Positions 46,012-58,650 are shown, numbered from the stretch's first letter. The stretch is 64,000 bases of DNA from Albula goreensis (GCA_022829145.1 CM040753.1:15080884-15144883), one strand, 5' to 3'. Numbers and translations: made by a program. The notes: generated by a model from the sequence alone, not told the origin.

Positions 46012-48025
46012 GAGGACATTGGGTGATTTCTCAAAAAATGGCCCATAGGTGAATGATTTCTTCCACCCCCAATGTGCTGACATGCACATATGAAAGTTGT
46101 ACCTTTGCTTGTACATGTATGTAAATGGTCACTGTCTGCCTACAGTATTGAAGGGGGCATATTTTTTTCCTGAAATATTATTTTAATATAAGTATGACCC
46201 ATATTAGGAAAACCTTTTTTTGTATCATGCCAAATGGTTAACTGTTGGTCTACCACAGTCATGTTTTGGCTGAGATAAATGTTAAATATTCTACATAGCC
46301 AGACTACAACCTTTCTGAGTGATGTGGGAAGGAACACCATTGATGGATACGTCTCAGAGGGTTATTAACACTGAGTCACAGAGTTTGTTTTCCTCCCTCC
46401 GGTCTCCACTCAGACCTTTGTGTTGTGTGTCTTATACACCCAGATTTTCTGTGAGATAAATGACTTCTTCAAATCTCATAAAGCAACAGGACTCGCCGAT
46501 GGCTGTCTGTAAACTATTTCCTGAATAACAAGTTTTATATCAAAATATTATTCCATTTGCTGAGTTGTTCTTTGATTTGTATCAGGAAACAGACCGTTTT
46601 TGTTCCAAAAGGAGCTTTTCTGGGGAGGTGAGATACTTTTTTTCTCACAGGAAACTTTACTTCCTTTTTGCAGGGTTTTATGTTGCAGGATTTTCAACCC
46701 CTTGACTTCACATTAAAAAACAAATAAATTAAAAAAGCAAAAAGACGATCCAGCAAAAAAGGTGTGGGGTTTCTTTAGATGTGTTTCCACAGTCGTTTTT
46801 CTTATATATAAATGTAAAGTTATATTACTTTACAGGCAATGTCCCTATCGTCTAATTGTGACATTACATTTCCTCCAGTCACGCACTGCTCATATGTGCG
46901 TACCGGAGAGAGGCTGTTTCCTCATTTGTTATGGACTCTTTACTCTTAAAAACATTTTCCCACAGTTTGAAAAATCACTGCCGTGCATGAAAAGAAATAA
47001 AACTTGTTTTTGGGGGGAGTTGCTAATTCCCAAAGCAGTCTTTTTTTTTTTTTTTAATCGTGCGCAGCCAGGTCGAGTGTAGTGCTCCCGTGCATATCCC
47101 TCTCCGAACCTGAACACAAGCCCTCAGCTTTCCAGTGCTGTATACTCACTGTTGCTTTTCACAGTTTCCTTGCTCTTACTAGAAACCACGTCCTGTCCAG
47201 AGACATAATTTGTATCAATCTCTGTTTCTGTCGGTCTGTGACTCTTCTGTGGACAGCCAGGGATTGAAAGTGCCTGAGGCAGTCCATATATAAAAACATA
47301 TTTTTTTACTCTGGAAACAAGCAAAATAACTTGAGTGTATCTTGGCAAAATCCTCTGCTGTAGCAGAGGATGGCTAAGCTTCTTTCCCACTAATCCCGAC
47401 TCCAGCAGGGACTCCAAACACAAACCACAGACAGAAGGAATCTCTAAGGAAGAGAATTGCATATTGGACAGCACGTGTGTGTCAGAAAGACATCTTGCCA
47501 GGGAATAACTTAGTCCAGTCTGCTTTGAGAAGCACGGGACTTGTGTCAAGAGACCCACAGGCTGTTTAAATCCACATGCTATACATTTTAATTCCATGCA
47601 AATTGAAGTCCAATTTAAACTTGACTGAATCTCATACACATTTGAATTGTAACTGAATTTAAACAGAGGACCATGATGTTTTGTATTCTTTGTTATTCAC
47701 ATAACACACCCTCTGCAACTGTGCAGATGAATTTGTGTTTGTCTGGCATTAATATTGTAAATCTCATCTTGCACCACCCATCCTTCAAAGACAAATTCAA
47801 ATGATAGCTTTGTGTCTGGGAGAAGCCTAATTGAATAATACGTTTTTGTTCTGGTCCTTAATCTGGCCTGAGTGCCATTTGTTGAAAGTGGAAAACTTGA
47901 GGAATATTGGCTGACAAAAACAGTGCTGGTAAATGTCTTTTCTGTTGCTGTTGCTTCATAGTTTTATTCTTCCCTGGCTTCAAAGCACAGCCTCTTTTTT
48001 ATTCTGTTTAGCTTTCATATGAGAA
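46012..48025. other. Single-copy sequence with a 171-codon minus frame
   Basis: A minus-strand frame at 47124-47639 is open for 171 codons, with no recognised domain, signal peptide or membrane pattern. One such frame is near chance expectation for 64 kb. No promoter or splice context was noted. I do not call it a gene. Confidence 0.3.
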
Positions 48026-48039
48026 TATGAATGACTTTT

Positions 48040-48255
48040 CAGAAGTTTTGCCTATTCTTTCTCACTGGCGGCCAATGCGGAGAATAAAAAATGAAGAACG
48101 GGTGGAAAGCGTTGCTTTGACAGCGTGCCTCTTGGGGACAGCTGCAAAACAATCAACACGTTTCCAAACAATGTGCACACTAAATTTCTCGGACATTGCC
48201 CAAAGCATTATGTTTTTAGAGCACCCCAGCTTTATGGAGAACCCACTGTAAACCC
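48040..48255. promoter_or_regulatory. Candidate conserved non-coding element
   Basis: Repeat-free, CpG-containing stretch (CACTGGCGGCCAATGCGG, GAAAGCGTTGCTTTGACAGC) with CCAAT and TGACAG (TALE-type) words. Confidence 0.25.
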
Positions 48256-48259
48256 TAGT

Positions 48260-49003
48260 GAGAAAAATGTAAGTTATGGGCTCTCTGGTTCACATTTGAC
48301 ACTGCGATGTTCATTATTTTAATTGTGACCTGTCTTTTTGATTTACTGCTGGTGGTAACATTGTTTGGTAACATTGCCGTAACTCACAGAGTTGTGATGC
48401 TAACCCGTTTTTGGTGGGTGAATTTTCAGAAAAGATCGCTGAGGAATATTGTCAACAGCAAATATATCTGATTCAACTTCCAGAAAACCAGCCCTAATGC
48501 TCTTTTCAACAATTTTGTGGTTTAAGTTTCAAAGCTTGAACTATTTTCAAGGCTTCTTGATAAAACCATTAACATTTTTTTTGTCTGAATGACTTCCTTA
48601 AAGATTTGTTTGTTATTAATGACCATATACACTTAAAAAAAGACCATTAATTTACTTATGGATTGACTATTGATTTACAACACACAGGGCACACATTAGA
48701 ATTCATCTCAACACATCATTTAGGGCTACCAATTAATTCAAGTTTCTCAACACAATGCGTCTTTACTGGATAACTCTTTTTAAATCCATGACTGTTTGTA
48801 CATTCTAGCCAGTTCATTCTCTCACCCTTACTGACAATCTCAATTCAGTCTACCACTTGTTGACAAAAACGGCAGCGGACTTTGTTTCAGCCCAGATAGG
48901 GCTGCGATGGGCACACACAGACAGCTTGTCTTGTGGAGGTTCCAGTGAAATAAACAGAATGAGGAATGTTGGATGACACTAGGAGAAGAGCAATGAAAAC
49001 AAG
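48260..49003. other. Single-copy AT-rich sequence
   Basis: Nothing recognised. Confidence 0.4.
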
Positions 49004-49054
49004 TTGGCGGAAGCCTGTCTTAGACTTCTGTCTCTCTCCCAGTTGTTTTTGCAG

Positions 49055-49213
49055 GAATACCATTTGTGCCCCCGGTACGTCGTGAAACCAAAAAGCGGTG
49101 AAGCATATGCCGTCCTAAAGATGCTATCCAGCACCACCCATCCAACCTTACACTTGACCGCAAAGCACAAGGAGCCGGGGATAAAAGAGACGGCCAATTG
49201 CCTCGCTCAGTGA
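49055..49213 (+). other. Possible exon or conserved block, weak
   Basis: A pyrimidine tract ending in TTTTTGCAG at 49054 precedes an open frame to TGA at 49213, about 52 residues (EYHLCPRYVVKPKSGEAYAV...). The opposite strand is also open across the same stretch, which weakens the coding case. No family recognised. Confidence 0.12.
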
Positions 49214-49219
49214 GCCCAG

Positions 49220-50995
49220 CGTGTGAAAGACAAATTCAAGTTGTTTCTTTTTCCCCTCCTCTCCTCCTCCCCATCTTTTCTAAACACTTCCTCCAGCTTA
49301 GCTAGCATTGTGGGTTGCCTCCACTAATCACTGTCCCTCTTCAATGGAGGAGAAGGCATGTCAGTATTAAATTAGTCACATGAACCTCAAATGGTTCATT
49401 CTTTGGTGGCGGGCATCCGCAGGTAGCAGGGGACCCTAGAGTGAACGGAAGGGCTTTCCTAATGACCAAGAAAGGAATCAAAGCAAGAACACAGCCAAAG
49501 AATCCATCCCTGGACTTTTAACAAATAAACCATGTGGCCTTTGCAGTGAGTGACCAGTAATCTATAATGCTTTGCACCCCTGGTGTCACTCTCTTTTCCA
49601 TTGTGATGGACCCGGCTTATCTTCATTGGAGGGTGGTGGGCTGGGTAAATGGGGAGGAAGTGACCACTGGGGAAGAGACAGTGTTTTCATCACCCTACTC
49701 TCTGTCCAAGGCCTCTGTTTTCTGTCTGAATGCCTTTCCAAGTGCTGTCTTAGCATTCCTTAGTCTTCAGCCTGCCAAAAGTTTACCCTTTTTCTGGGAG
49801 GTAAGAAATAAAAAATCCAGAGAGAATTAACATTCAATATGGTAAGATGGACTCTGATGAAAATAAAGACCAATTATATACTCTGGTCCACAATTATATG
49901 AGAAAATTTAGGTGCAAGTGGAGAAAAGAGGCCCCCTTTCTCCAATTCCTGTCTCTGTCCTTTGTCATCCTGCCTCAGTTTTCAGAATGAAATAAAACAT
50001 CGCAGAGGTCAGCCAAATCCCTGGGATACAGAGGAGATGAGGTCTCTATTGTAAGCAACATGACGTTCTGTGTAGTACATCTTCAGGAGACAGATGAAAA
50101 CCGCACACCTGACCGAAACATGTGTTCTCAGTACAGCAACTCCCGCACAAGCCCTGTCAATAGAACAACATGTGTGCCAGTTCAATGCAAAGCCCTTTCA
50201 TATGGGAGCAATTAAATCATTCTGTGTTCTTTGATTACTACTGTCAAAGAAGCAGCAATGTGTGAAAACTCAGGGTGCACCTGCTTAAGGCTCATATCCA
50301 GGCATTTAAATCAAGCCTTCTCAAGACTCAAAGATGTCTTTACAGACTTATCGTTAAATGCATCCAATCATCAAAGCAAAAGAAACTCATTTTATAAAAC
50401 AAAGCTACCCTATCGCTCTGTTGTGCATTATGGCAGTAATCAAAGTGAACTAAACCAGTTAATAAATTTCAATGTTTTTATTTTATTACCTTCTGTCTCA
50501 TCTTGGGAAGAGAATAAAACATAAAAAGTATTCCTAAGACAGCCAGCACAATTGAAAACAGCTCACACAAAATTGATCTTTCTCCAAGAAGTACATTAAA
50601 ACCATAAAAAGTGAAATACAAAAGTACCAGGCAAACGTTTTGTCTTCCTTGGAAAGATGAGAAGAAAATAGATGAAACTTTCTGACTTTTTCAGTTGCTG
50701 TAGTGGATAGGAAATTTGGGGAAAGCCACTGGTTAGCCATAGGAAAGCTGAGAAACACTGAACAAAACTATCTGTAGAATGTAGATGTTGTATTCCTACA
50801 GCAGAATTCCAGAACACAGGTAGATAGAGCTGTTTCCAGAGCAGAGTTCTGAGATTTCAACGTGCAGGTCTTTGCCTATCAGCAGCCTTTAGGGGAAATT
50901 TCTATCCAAGGTCCCCCTTCTGTGAATCCCAGCAACCCCCCTCCCCAATATGTGTGCAGGTGCCTCACCCCTCCCCTGGTTCCTTATTGAATTAA
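49220..50995. other. Single-copy sequence
   Basis: No gene recognised. Pyrimidine-rich stretch at 49240-49300. Confidence 0.4.
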
Positions 50996-50999
50996 GAGG

Positions 51000-51215
51000 G
51001 GAAGATTTATGCCCGGGTGCCAAAGAACAGCTTTGGTCGGATTTGGAGTCATTTATCCCGTCAAACTGGCTAAAGGCGGAGGGCTTGATTGATGGAGCTG
51101 AGCGCAAGGGAAGTATACAGTTACACATGGCAGCTTTTCCCGACTGGGGCTCCTGCATATTTAATTTAGCACCGAATGCAATATTTTGGCCCTGTCGCAA
51201 ATGCAGCACAGGTAA
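51000..51215. promoter_or_regulatory. Candidate conserved non-coding element
   Basis: Repeat-free and stop-poor on both strands, with GATTTATGCCCGGGTGCC and GCATATTTAATTTAGCACC words. Stop-poverty on both strands argues against a coding exon and for constrained non-coding sequence. A C-rich minus-strand G-quadruplex motif follows at 51222-51246. Confidence 0.3.
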
Positions 51216-51249
51216 ACCAATCCCCCCTTCCACCCCCCCACCCCCGAAG

Positions 51250-51980
51250 CCTACACATCAAAGGAACAGAGAGAACAGACTGCTTGATATTCCTAGGCAG
51301 AATAAAGTAGTAGCTGGTGGTGTTTTGTAGATAGAGGCTGTTTATGACTCCCCTGGTTTCATCCTCCACAGATAGAGTCTTTGGCTTTTCCCCCGACTCT
51401 ATTTTTTTTTTTAGTTCTCTCTACCAGATGTGCACATTCAGAACTGTGCATTAGGGGCCAACAAAAAGCCATTTCAGCTCACTCCAGGTAAACTCTCAGG
51501 CTATCACAGCATGTCTAATGATGATTTAGAAAGGCATGTATTTCACACTGAGTAGCCATTATTCAGTAAATGTAAAGTAATCATTTTCAGGGAAAATAAA
51601 TTCATTAAGAATATATAAATTATATAAATAAATTATATAAATGTATTGACTTAAATAATGAATCATTAACCCAGCTGGTTTTGATTTATAGAGCTGAAAT
51701 GGGATGTCAAAATAAATAAATAAAATCTAATTTAATCATTTCATTGGCTGCATTGAGGTTCAATGAATCTTTGAACATGCAACCAATAACAGTCGCGTTT
51801 CCTAACTTGGTTGACTCCCACAGGTACTTCTGTGATTATTGGTCAATTAAAATTGGGTTGTAAAATAAGGTCAGCCAATTAGAGCGGAACTCTGTTACAT
51901 AGCCAACCAATTACATTGAGGCCCTCTGATGTGGCTGGATCCTTACAGCAGGTTCAGCCTTCAAGGTGATTCAAACTGAT
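51250..51980. other. Single-copy AT-rich sequence
   Basis: Short repeated ATTATATAAAT words at 51608-51648 and an AAATA run at 51712-51725. Nothing else recognised. Confidence 0.4.
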
Positions 51981-51982
51981 GT

Positions 51983-52087
51983 TTTTCAGTAAATATCCAG
52001 GTGTCTAAATGGAAAGTGTGCTGAAATGTAAGCTGTATAAGTCCCTCTGGATAAGGGCATCTGCTTGGAGCATAAGATGTAAATGCC
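51983..52087 (+). mobile_element. SINE, 3' half only
   Basis: CAGTAAATATCCAGGTGTCT, TAAATGG, then GTCCCTCTGGATAAGGGCAT and CTGCTT match the body and L2-like tail of the SINE family at 40.4 and 54.0 kb. The tRNA-like head is missing. Confidence 0.7.
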
Positions 52088-52089
52088 AC

Positions 52090-52605
52090 ACCTGGAAGCA
52101 GATGACGTGACATCAGTGCAGGAATTTGAACTGTTTTGATTTGCCCCGCTGCCCGCGGAGAAGACATTGGTCCGTGTGACCCGAGAATGATTGCTCCTCC
52201 TGAGAGACTCACTAATGCAATAGAGAGAAACAAGAAGATTAAAAGAGACATTCAATTTGCTCATCTCTTTTAGAGGAGATGGTTTCCTTTGGAGGGGAAG
52301 TGGGCAATAACAGATGGAAACCACTAGAAACTCAGAAAATATAGATTTTTTTTCATCGGCCACAAAAACCCAAGCTTGAGTAATGGTTTGAGTTTAAAAT
52401 TGATTTAGAAAAATTATGCTCTGTTATGGGATCAAAATCTTGGGCCATTTATTATGATTGGTTCAGAAGAAAAGTATATTTCAGAGTGGTGACAAGGGAG
52501 GGAAAATCGAGCTGTCCATTATTGGGTCATACATTTGTTTAACTATATTAGACATTAAATAAGAAAATGTATTGATTAATTGGAAAATACAGGCCTGAAA
52601 TAGAT
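52090..52605. other. Single-copy sequence
   Basis: Nothing recognised. Confidence 0.4.
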
Positions 52606-52607
52606 TT

Positions 52608-52664
52608 TTTTCTTCTTCTTCTTCTTCTTCTTCTTCTTCTTCTTCTTCTTCTTCTTCTTCTTCT

Positions 52665-52695
<31 letters not shown>
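52608..52695 (+). repeat. (TTC)n-(TC)n compound microsatellite
   Basis: About 20 TTC units run directly into about 13 TC units. A pure pyrimidine strand of this length can form triplex (H-DNA) structures. The minus strand reads as a spurious arginine/glutamate run. Confidence 0.95.
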
Positions 52696-52698
<3 letters not shown>

Positions 52699-52699
52699 G

Positions 52700-54000
52700 T
52701 GAACTTGTAATATATGTGCATTCCTCTTGACATGATCAATGAAGAGAATTTTTTAGACTTTTCTAATCACTTTTACTGCATGTGCATTTAGTTAAGGTGT
52801 CTCCTCCTTTTCCATGCATTGAAGAAGCACATGTTTGCACTGATGTATGTATTTTAAACAGTGTATCAATGTCCATAGTTCATTTCTATTCTCCTTTTTG
52901 TCCTGAAGTACACTGAGATATCCAGTTCCATTCTTTAGACTGCAATTAGAACTTGTGTAAGGCTACCCCCATGTTAGCTTAGATGGATAAAGCGTGCATG
53001 CTTAGATGAAGAACTATTGTCTGGAGATGCATTTTAATTTGCACTTGAAGGCGCACAAAACGCCAAGACAGAGTGCAGCTGTAGTCTCCATTCTCTCTGA
53101 TTGTATTACTTTCCCAGGCCTGAAAGGTCCTCTGGTTCTCATTCCCTTGAATTTCAGTCATTGGAGTATGTAATGAGTCTTTTGCACTGTCAGAGAGTGT
53201 ATCAGTTGAATCAGATTGCATTAACAGACTTTGACACTCATTATACTCATGCATACAGTACCAGTAAATATTTTAATTGCAGCTCTGTCTGTTGTTGTTC
53301 ATCTTCACTCTGCTGGCACCATTTTGAATTCAGCAATGTCCCGATGGATGTATTCAGGGTCCACTCCATGGTAGCCTTAATTCACAATTCCTGCTAGAGC
53401 CTTGCATTTTAATGTGCCACCTGTGGCTCTGTACAGTGCCTTTTAGACTCATATTTTTACATTGCTATTTTTAAATTCTAAAGAGAGCCCAGAGCCATAT
53501 TAAAATCCAAAATGAAACAAAGCCATATTAAAACAGAAAGTTATTGGTTGAAGCAAAGGGCAACTAGACACAGACAGGCATCTTTTTCCTGATTGAAATC
53601 TTCAAATGACCCTCTGTTTAAATTATGAAGGACACAACATCATTAGAGCAGCTAAAGGATGACCTGTCCAGTTAAGGCAATGGTCTAGGGTTTGGGTGGG
53701 CCTCAGATCCACATTGTGCCAGCGGTATATGTGGCCTGTACCACCATCAGACACAAAATTAATTGCTGAGATTTTGTGTTTAGCTTTTCGGATGAAGTTA
53801 CAATTTTTTTGCGTTTTAGATATTTGGACTTGTAAATATGGCTGTTGCTAAGTATCCTCACTCCACTAACACATCAAAGTTTTCAAGATATTATGAACAG
53901 GGTTACCACTCAAGTTACCAAATTCCATGAGAAAGAATTGCAGGAGATTATTATCAACTACTCATACAGGGAAAATTGGCCAGCATAGTAGTATTAGCTA
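52700..54000. other. Single-copy sequence
   Basis: Nothing recognised. Confidence 0.4.
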
Positions 54001-54002
54001 GG

Positions 54003-54202
54003 GTAAGCAGTATACCATAACACTTGAGGAGCTGGTCTTGTAACTCAAAGGTGGTGGATTCAGTTTCCAAGTAGGGCAATGCTGATGTACCCTTGACCCA
54101 GGTACTTCAACCAAATGTCTTTTGTACCCAGCTCTATAAATGGATAATGTGTAGAAATGCAAACTTGTGTAAGTCACTGGATAGGAGCATCTAAATGTGG
54201 AC
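54003..54202 (+). mobile_element. tRNA-derived SINE, near full length
   Basis: The head has GAGGAGCTGGTCTTGTAACT and a B-box-like GGTGGTGGATTCAGTTTCC. The body has GTACCCTTGACCCAGGTACT and CAGCTCTATAAATGGATAA. The tail has TGTAAGTCACTGGATAGGAG then CATCTAAATG. It is the most complete copy of this SINE in the window. A few percent to perhaps 20% divergence from the consensus I remember suggests an old insertion. Confidence 0.8.
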
Positions 54203-54204
54203 AC

Positions 54205-54540
54205 TCTAAGCTATGTTTTGCTAGAGAGAGGGGAGGTCTGTTGGTAGCTGTGTGTGCATGAGTTGTCTCTTTTTATCCAAGGTAATACCCCACATATGCA
54301 CTTGCACTGACTGTGCTAGCAAGTGATTGTTTCAAGTTACCATGTATGGTTTTTCACAACTTATGAGTCATGAGGCAACTGATATTTCAATTTTAAAGAA
54401 GAGAAAGAATTTTAATGAATTAGCAAGTCTTAAAGATTGGATTTTCTGCTGCACAGGAGAGGAGGGCTGATTCCAGGAATCTATTGGCCAATCTGGGACA
54501 GTTTGGCAACCCTAGTTATGAATGGGAGTAATGTCCACAA
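54205..54540. other. Single-copy sequence
   Basis: Nothing recognised. Confidence 0.4.
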
Positions 54541-54559
54541 GAGAGGAGACCTGAGGAAT

Positions 54560-54782
54560 TTGAGCCTCGCCATTGGATTGCATGTGTAACAGCAGCCTTC
54601 TCGGGAGACGTGCTGTAAATCAGCACTCCATATCCCCGCATCCCGCCCTTGGAAAGTGTGTGAATGCAGGGCTGTCGAGGGAGCGAGGCGTTTGAACCTG
54701 AAATGAGACGCGGTCGCAGTCGACCGGCCGGAGCCAGAATGGGACCGCTCACCCGCTGTGATGGGGGCCGCAGGTGATCTCA
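54560..54782. promoter_or_regulatory. CpG-dense patch
   Basis: About 19 CpG dinucleotides in roughly 220 bp, including GACGCGGTCGCAGTCGACCG and GCCGGAG, against a CpG-poor background. CpG retention implies an unmethylated promoter or enhancer, or a recent GC-rich insertion. No transcript is evident. Overlapping minus-strand frames of 78-127 codons reflect base composition. Confidence 0.45.
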
Positions 54783-54784
54783 GC

Positions 54785-57165
54785 TGTTTACCCTGGACAT
54801 TCTTTCTGTAGCTAAACAGAAAATAAGAGGAGAACAGCCCCACAAAGCCATGCCTGTGGGGCACAATGCTTCACTGTAGTCACTTCCTCACTGTGGATGA
54901 AATGCTGGACTATGTCAAAGACAAAAAACTAGTCACTCTGTCTTGCCCCTTATTTATTTAGTTATTATTTATTTAGACGTTTTGAAATTTGTACAAACTG
55001 AAGGAGATATTGACATCTGTTCAAACTCATATATTGTTGTTTTTTTGAGTGTGAAATCAGTGCCTGGGCTTTCTGGTCCTTTGAGCTAGTGGAGCAAAGA
55101 CAAGTCCCTGTGTCACTCTGCAGCTCTCCTTTGGGATTTCAGCTACCGCTTTGCTGAAAACAGGATATCTGCAGAATAAACTTTATTTATTTAAATAGGA
55201 CTGAGGAAAATTTTTAGTGATGAAGAGTGTTAAAAATGTCACCCATAACAGGTTGCCAGGTAGTATACTCTAAAATGTTTCATTATTTCTATATTAATGA
55301 CTAATATGTTTTCAAGCATGTTACTCATTAATGTAATGAACTGGATACTCCAACTTACCATACTACTCAGCATGTGTAAAAAATGTTTAATGTTGTTAAT
55401 ACCAAAAGGTATTGATGTCTTTGCTCAGAGAATAGTCAAAAATGTACTGCTTGTCATTAAATAAAAATGTTGCAATAGTGCTGATTTAACGGTGTTTTTT
55501 CAGAAACAACCTTAGTATGGGATTGTATGTAAACTAGTATATTGTTACTTACTGAACTGGTTTAAAATATTTTACATACAGAAAGTTGCAGTGTCATAGT
55601 TGCTTATGCAGGAACATTTTAGTAAAAAAATGCTACTGTAGCTTACGCTTGATGATGTATGCTGAATAATATTCACAACCAAACATGCATGAGATATGCT
55701 GATTGAACTATTGAACCACCTTAAAGCTGTGTTTGGAAGGAGCATATCATTTTAAGAATTAATTTTGTCTTGGACAAATAACATGTATGTTCAGTGGGTC
55801 AACATTCAGTCAGTTTAAATGATACAAATTATAAATTATATACTAAAAATTATATAATAGAATATATATAAAAGAATATAATTATATTATTAAATTATAA
55901 TCGGCCAGTTGTGCCAGGGTAAAGTGAATGTTGGGACACATGCATGTTTTAGTCATGTGTCATTTGAATTTCTGCAGCTATTGTGGTGAACATTTTTTAG
56001 GGATTGAAAGCCTTGTTTGAGTTCATCCAACCACCAACATGGGGTTTCAAATCCCTCCAAACACCACTTCCCATTTTCCAGTCTCCAGATAAAGCTTTCA
56101 AGACACAAAGTGGTGTAGGTAAACATTTTCTTTCAACAATTTAATTAAGTGCAAAGGAGTCGAGCAGTAACAGCAAAATGGCAGGTTTTGGTTAAAATAG
56201 CAGACTAAAATAAAAGGGTAAGGGCTCAATCCTTTTGCTGCTTTAGGCAATGATTGAACAGGCTGTGATTTTTGGAAAAAAGAAAAAAAAAGCCAAAGTA
56301 TTACTGTTGTAATGCATGAGTATCAAACAGAAAATGATGAAGAAAATAAAATGAACAACAGTGATAGGTTCTTCTTTTTTCATAATTAAATGGGATGCTT
56401 TTGCATGGCTTGGCTGCACTCATATGCTCCATATGCTTAAAAGGCAAGGCTGATGTCAACAGTCGCTTTACGGTACTGAGTGCTCATCCTCACCCTGTAT
56501 CAAAGCATTTCTCTTCTGCGAAGAGTGGTGTCCTCAAAGAGTACTGGGCACATGTCGTTTAAGGAGCATGACACTGACATAAGCTATATGTAACACCTTT
56601 CATAGCCACCAGATCTGAACCAAATCCAGAATTTATGGGATTTATATAAATGATGCATAAGACAGTGTTTTCCACTTCTTTAAACAAAGTGTGACTTGAC
56701 TGACTTTCTTGTGTGTGTACAGGTGACTCACGGGAGCCTACCATGCTATTAAGTGTCATTGCTCTGAACCCTTCCTTTATTTGAATTGTATGTCACTTGT
56801 ATTTCTCTTATAAAATCTTGCATTATTATAAAATATTCAATATGAAAAATCTGTTTATAGAAATTTACCAGGACAGTGTCGCAACATTTAATTGTTGAAA
56901 ACAGTTCAAACTCTGATATGAACAACACAGTGGTTTCTCACCCGCTCCTCTCACTGCTGCTACGTCTGTTTCATCCGTGTGGGCAGTGTGTTTACAGGGG
57001 ATGCTATTCCTGGCTGCCTAATCATCCTTCCAACAAACCACAGTTAGTAATTGGCAATTACTCTGGAGCAGAGGGAAAGTCATGCTGTCCAGAAGGCAAA
57101 TCCTTATCTGGAAACAATCAGAAGCTTATTTGGATGGCTAAAACTCTGCCAGTGTTCCCATTGGT
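54785..57165. other. Single-copy AT-rich sequence
   Basis: No gene or element recognised. Very AT-rich low-complexity stretch at 55823-55902. Confidence 0.4.
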
Positions 57166-57175
57166 GTAGGAACAA

Positions 57176-57555
57176 GTCCAGCGTAACCCTTGGCGACAGT
57201 GGGATGGCCACCCCTTAGTGCAGCTCGCCTGTATTTTCCACAGTCGCTTTTCAAAGGAGAGACAGAGGCCCCTCGCCATGCTGGCTCTTGGAACGCGATG
57301 TTCATCCACGCAGTGGGCAAAGGCCGCTTTCCAAAGGAGCCCATTTTTTGTGATGAAACCGGCGTCAAGGCGCGATCGTTGGCGGGTCGAAATCAGGTTT
57401 CGTCCAAAACAGCTTGACAACACAGAGGCACCACAGTGCCCCTCTTCCTCAGGCGCGCACGCCCAGATGACCTTCACTGTCCTCAAAGTCGTTGGCGGAG
57501 GATTGTTTTTTCAGCGCTCGAGTTCCCCGCAGCATTTCCCGGGCATGGCCACCCT
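57176..57555. promoter_or_regulatory. Candidate CpG island
   Basis: I count roughly 27 CpGs in about 380 bp, including AAGGCGCGATCGTTGGCGGG and CAGGCGCGCACGCC. All strands and most frames are stop-poor, giving overlapping frames of about 75-122 codons on both strands, none with a domain. Best read as an orphan CpG island or regulatory element, or the start of a non-coding transcript. Confidence 0.5.
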
Positions 57556-57599
57556 TCATCATCACTCTGCTGGCATGCATTTTTAATCCATAATCACTC

Positions 57600-58340
57600 T
57601 CATACATATTCAAGTGTAGTCAAGAACTTCACTAATACCTAAGCATAACCAAGCCACAGTGTTTATCATTAGATGCTTATGCACAAACTGAATTCTAAAA
57701 CAGTTGGACACAGAGGCCATGTAAAAAACCAGAAAGAGTAAGTGTAAGAGATGTGGCTCAGTTTAAAATCCTGTGTTGCATATGACACCTCCTACATGGA
57801 AACATATGGCAGTAAATGTGTGATATACACAGAGAAACAAGGGCTTGTGTGGCCATTAGGATGAAAAGTTTGACCTTCAGCAAGAAGACACAGAATTCTG
57901 AGGGATCACACAAAGACAGAAACAAGACACCCTCCTCCCCCTTCCACTGACCTTGCCAGACCAAAACATCACAAAGAAAAATAATAATAATAATAACTGA
58001 AACTTTGCTTCAAGTGAAGGATGGCAACTGGAAACAGATGTCATTGACCGTATCATTACTGCTTTATTGGGCGATATCAAAACAAAACAGCACATTCCAA
58101 AGCCAGCGTCTGACCCCCTTTTATAGCTGGTCCTTTTTTTGAGGTTGGTTTAGTTTAAAAAAAATAAAAGCTCATAAAATATCTTGACATCACTTGCATC
58201 CAATTTCCATCCTTTGTTCTTCAGAAAGAGACGGAGATAAGTACAGATGGCTCCATCCGTTAATGAACTGAGAATTTCAGCAGAGGAGAAGCAGGGGAAG
58301 CTGGAATATATCCAGGGGCTGTTTGAAGAGAAGAGTCATA
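57600..58340. other. Single-copy AT-rich sequence
   Basis: AATA repeats near 57980-57997. Nothing else recognised. Confidence 0.4.
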
Positions 58341-58345
58341 CAGGG

Positions 58346-58454
58346 CGGGAGAGTGCAGCAGAGACAGGGTGTGAGAGCGAGATAGAAAGAGCAGTAGAAG
58401 CAGTGTGTGTTAGAGAGAGAGAGAGCAGTAGAGCCTGTGTGAGAGAGAGAGAGC
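58346..58454 (+). repeat. Purine-rich (GA) low-complexity region
   Basis: GAGAGAGAG blocks alternate with AGCAGTAGA and TGTGT words. Confidence 0.8.
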
Positions 58455-58484
58455 ACACCCGCTATTGTAAGGACATGGCCCTAC

Positions 58485-58650
58485 CTTTACCCAAGCGGGG
58501 CTTTCTGCTGCTCCTTCACACTGCGGGGCCTGGCAGTGCCGCAGACATGCTTGCGCAGCTTTTAATTAAAATACATTACTGGAGGCAGCCCCGGGATCTG
58601 GCCGCGTTCTAGCTGACTCATGGCTGCCGCCGTCTTTTTAAGGCAGCACA
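58485..58650. promoter_or_regulatory. Third CpG-containing regulatory-like patch
   Basis: CAAGCGGGG, CACTGCGGGG, GCTTGCGCAG, GGCCGCG and GCCGCCG words cluster around a homeodomain-like CTTTTAATTAAAA. Smaller and less dense than the patches at 54.6 and 57.3 kb. Confidence 0.3.

Noticed and set aside
52548-52739. Arginine/glutamate-rich minus-strand frame
   Set aside because: It is the translation of the TTC/TC microsatellite.
57118-57586. Overlapping frames of up to 122 codons on both strands
   Set aside because: Stop-poor CpG-rich composition explains them; no domain on either strand.
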